DNA of 5,925 nt, taken from assembly GCA_029237515.1 (NCBI GenBank), contig JARBAV010000265.1, positions 1 to 5,925 of the forward strand. Direction: 5' to 3'. Shown one piece after another: positions 4,929-5,925 of the stretch. The notes beneath the pieces were generated by a model. It was given only the letters and a program-made list of their open reading frames with translations. It was not told the DNA's origin and ran no database searches. The position numbers and the translations under genes were made by a program. Within the stretch, counting starts at the first letter, position 1. The number at the start of each line of letters is the position of its first letter. Origin of the DNA: Nitrososphaerales archaeon. GTDB lineage: Archaea > Thermoproteota > Nitrososphaeria > Nitrososphaerales > Nitrososphaeraceae.

Positions 4929-5378
4929 ATGTCAAGACTTGCCAAAATGAATGAAAACAAATTGAATATGGCAAAGAAAAAAGTCCTCTTTTTAGGCATT
5001 GACCCCAAATTTATTGGTGTCGACCTAGCCACTATGACTGGATGGGATGCCCACCGGGTGAAGGCGGCTGCACAGGAAGCAAATAATAAACTAACGGAAG
5101 TGGGATACGAGGTGCAATACTGTCTCGTTGACCATGGAGAGACTGCTGAAAGTGTTGTTTCAGACACACTTTCACGAGAAAAATTCGACTGCATCATGAT
5201 TGGTGCTGGCGTTAGAATATTACCTCAGCATACTGTTTTGTTTGAGAAAATGATCAACGTTATCCATCAGAAGGCACCACCATCTTCTAAAATATGTTTC
5301 AATACCGATCCCGGTGACACTGTTGAAGCAGTCCTCCGTTGGGATAGTAACAAGCCCAAAAAGTCGACGCGCTCGTAG
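4929..5378 (+). CDS. Small alpha/beta protein, conserved-looking family of unknown function
   Basis: The 149-residue soluble protein looks like a compact Rossmann-like fold. Numbering from the first ATG, the expected strands and motifs are V-L-F-L-G-I-D-P (19-26), a YEVQYCLVDHGETAESVV segment (60-77), FDCIMIGAGVR (86-96) followed by a helix with F-E-K-M-I-N-V-I-H (105-113), and ICFNTDPGDTVEAVLRW (122-138). I recall unnamed bacterial proteins of about 120-140 residues with the same G-x-D-P, C-L-V-D-x-G-E-T-A, I-G-A-G-V-R and C-F-N-T motifs, so the family seems shared with soil bacteria, possibly by transfer; this is not checked. No nucleotide-binding glycine loop or catalytic residue is certain. 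Three starts are possible: ATG 4929, 4947 (best spaced from the TATA box) and 4968, which matches where such homologues usually begin. The tail (140-149) is basic and Ser/Thr-rich. Confidence 0.85.
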   Translation: MSRLAKMNENKLNMAKKKVLFLGIDPKFIGVDLATMTGWDAHRVKAAAQEANNKLTEVGYEVQYCLVDHGETAESVVSDTLSREKFDCIMIGAGVRILPQHTVLFEKMINVIHQKAPPSSKICFNTDPGDTVEAVLRWDSNKPKKSTRS

Positions 5379-5482
5379 GTGAATAGTGCCACATAACGAA
5401 TCTCTATTGAATCTTCTGTAACTCATAAATGTGTATCTTATTAATGTGAATTACGTCCACTTCTAAAAACCTAACAGTATCA

Positions 5483-5925
5483 ATGGCAATTATTATTTTA
5501 CTTGCCATGGTCTTAACATTATTGTTATTGTGGAGTAAACCCGCTTTAGCTTCTAATTCAACCTTATCCTCTTCCGAGAGTATCCCCTGCATTAGTTATG
5601 ATAGGACAGAAAGAGCAATATCAATAACTTGCAAAACTTCGACTCTCACTGATATTTATAATCAAATCAACGATACAAGCGTCTTAAACAAAGAGACTTC
5701 AGACGGTGTTTGGTTACTTAATGCAGGAATTGTCATTGAACATAACGCGAAACTTACAATTGACAAAGGGGATACGAAGTGGTTAAAGATACTTGCAGGT
5801 AAAACAGGTAGTGATGATGATGACAGCGATGTAGGCAACAGCGATAATGATGCCAACGATAATGGAGGAGAAGAGGGAGACGGATCTGTTCACTCTATAA
5901 GAGTTCACGGCAGCCTGAATATTGA
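5483..5925 (+). CDS. Secreted beta-helix-like protein, N-terminal part (3' end outside window)
   Basis: The frame is open for 147 codons to the window edge. Residues 1-23 form a signal peptide with a long Leu/Ile core and an A-L-A cleavage site, although the usual positive residues before the core are missing. The mature part starts with a Ser/Asn-rich stretch and two cysteines (C36, C50) that could form a disulphide. The pattern G-V-W-L-L-N-A (75-81), I-E-H-N-A-K-L-T-I (85-93), D-T-K-W-L-K-I (97-103) and R-V-H-G-S-L-N-I (140-147) resembles, from family memory, the first rungs of the large right-handed beta-helix surface proteins of soil Thaumarchaeota. An Asp/Asn/Gly/Glu-rich insertion (110-135) interrupts the rungs. 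A TGA at 5447 limits the frame upstream, so ATG 5483 is the likely start. A possible TATA element (CTTATTAAT, 5437-5445) would give a short leader. It probably acts at the cell surface; ligand unknown. Confidence 0.8.
   Translation, partial: MAIIILLAMVLTLLLLWSKPALASNSTLSSSESIPCISYDRTERAISITCKTSTLTDIYNQINDTSVLNKETSDGVWLLNAGIVIEHNAKLTIDKGDTKWLKILAGKTGSDDDDSDVGNSDNDANDNGGEEGDGSVHSIRVHGSLNI
5810..5887 (+). repeat. GAT/AAT-rich low-complexity tract coding an acidic insertion
   Basis: The DNA is built largely from GAT, GAC, AAT, AAC and AGC codons and encodes 26 residues (110-135) of which 11 are Asp or Glu and four are Asn. Such near-repeats expand and shrink easily by slippage. In the protein it would form a flexible, highly negative loop that could bind Ca2+ or other cations. 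Confidence 0.6.

Noticed and set aside
5404..5592. Minus-strand frame of 62 codons with a natural-looking hydrophilic start
   Set aside because: It lies opposite the signal-peptide region of the beta-helix gene, which has a signal peptide, cleavage site and family-like motifs.

Overview
The window looks like accessory sequence from an ammonia-oxidising archaeon, class Nitrososphaeria (Thaumarchaeota), most likely a soil member near Nitrososphaera or Ca. Nitrosocosmicus. The evidence is as follows. The DNA is AT-rich. Most genes lack a Shine-Dalgarno site but have a TATA-like box centred about 22-32 bases upstream of the start codon, which means leaderless or nearly leaderless mRNAs. Two starts are GTG. 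Three products appear to be exported, and two of them carry several N-glycosylation sequons. The last gene resembles the large secreted beta-helix proteins common in soil Thaumarchaeota. The genus is an inference from memory of these families, not from a search.

Layout from left to right. Positions 2-388 (+) hold the C-terminal part of an unrecognised, probably extracellular protein. It converges on 546-1097 (-), a Nudix hydrolase of the ADP-ribose pyrophosphatase type with an altered substrate loop. Next is 1389-1760 (-), a small HExxH protein resembling ImmA/IrrE or minigluzincin metallopeptidases. A gene-free block of about 700 bases (1811-2522) follows. Positions 2523-3098 (+) encode a secreted, probably beta-sandwich protein that ends at a palindrome plus T-tract. 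Positions 3285-3848 (+) encode a cytoplasmic coiled-coil protein with an acidic head and a lysine/arginine-rich tail. About 1 kb (3849-4928) has no intact gene; it holds a possible decayed gene (4134-4425), a GC-rich hairpin followed by five T's (4709-4767) and a palindrome cluster (4790-4834). Positions 4929-5378 (+) encode a small alpha/beta protein of unknown function. Positions 5483-5925 (+) are the start of a secreted beta-helix protein, cut by the window edge, with an Asp/Asn-rich insertion.

The genes do not form an operon. Nearly every gene has its own promoter-like box and wide spacing. The common themes are the cell surface (three exported proteins) and small regulatory or housekeeping proteins. 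I see no CRISPR array, tRNA, rRNA, insertion sequence or recognisable defence system. The best candidates for something undescribed are the structured, gene-poor stretch 4134-4834, the orphan mini-metallopeptidase and the acidic-basic coiled-coil protein.
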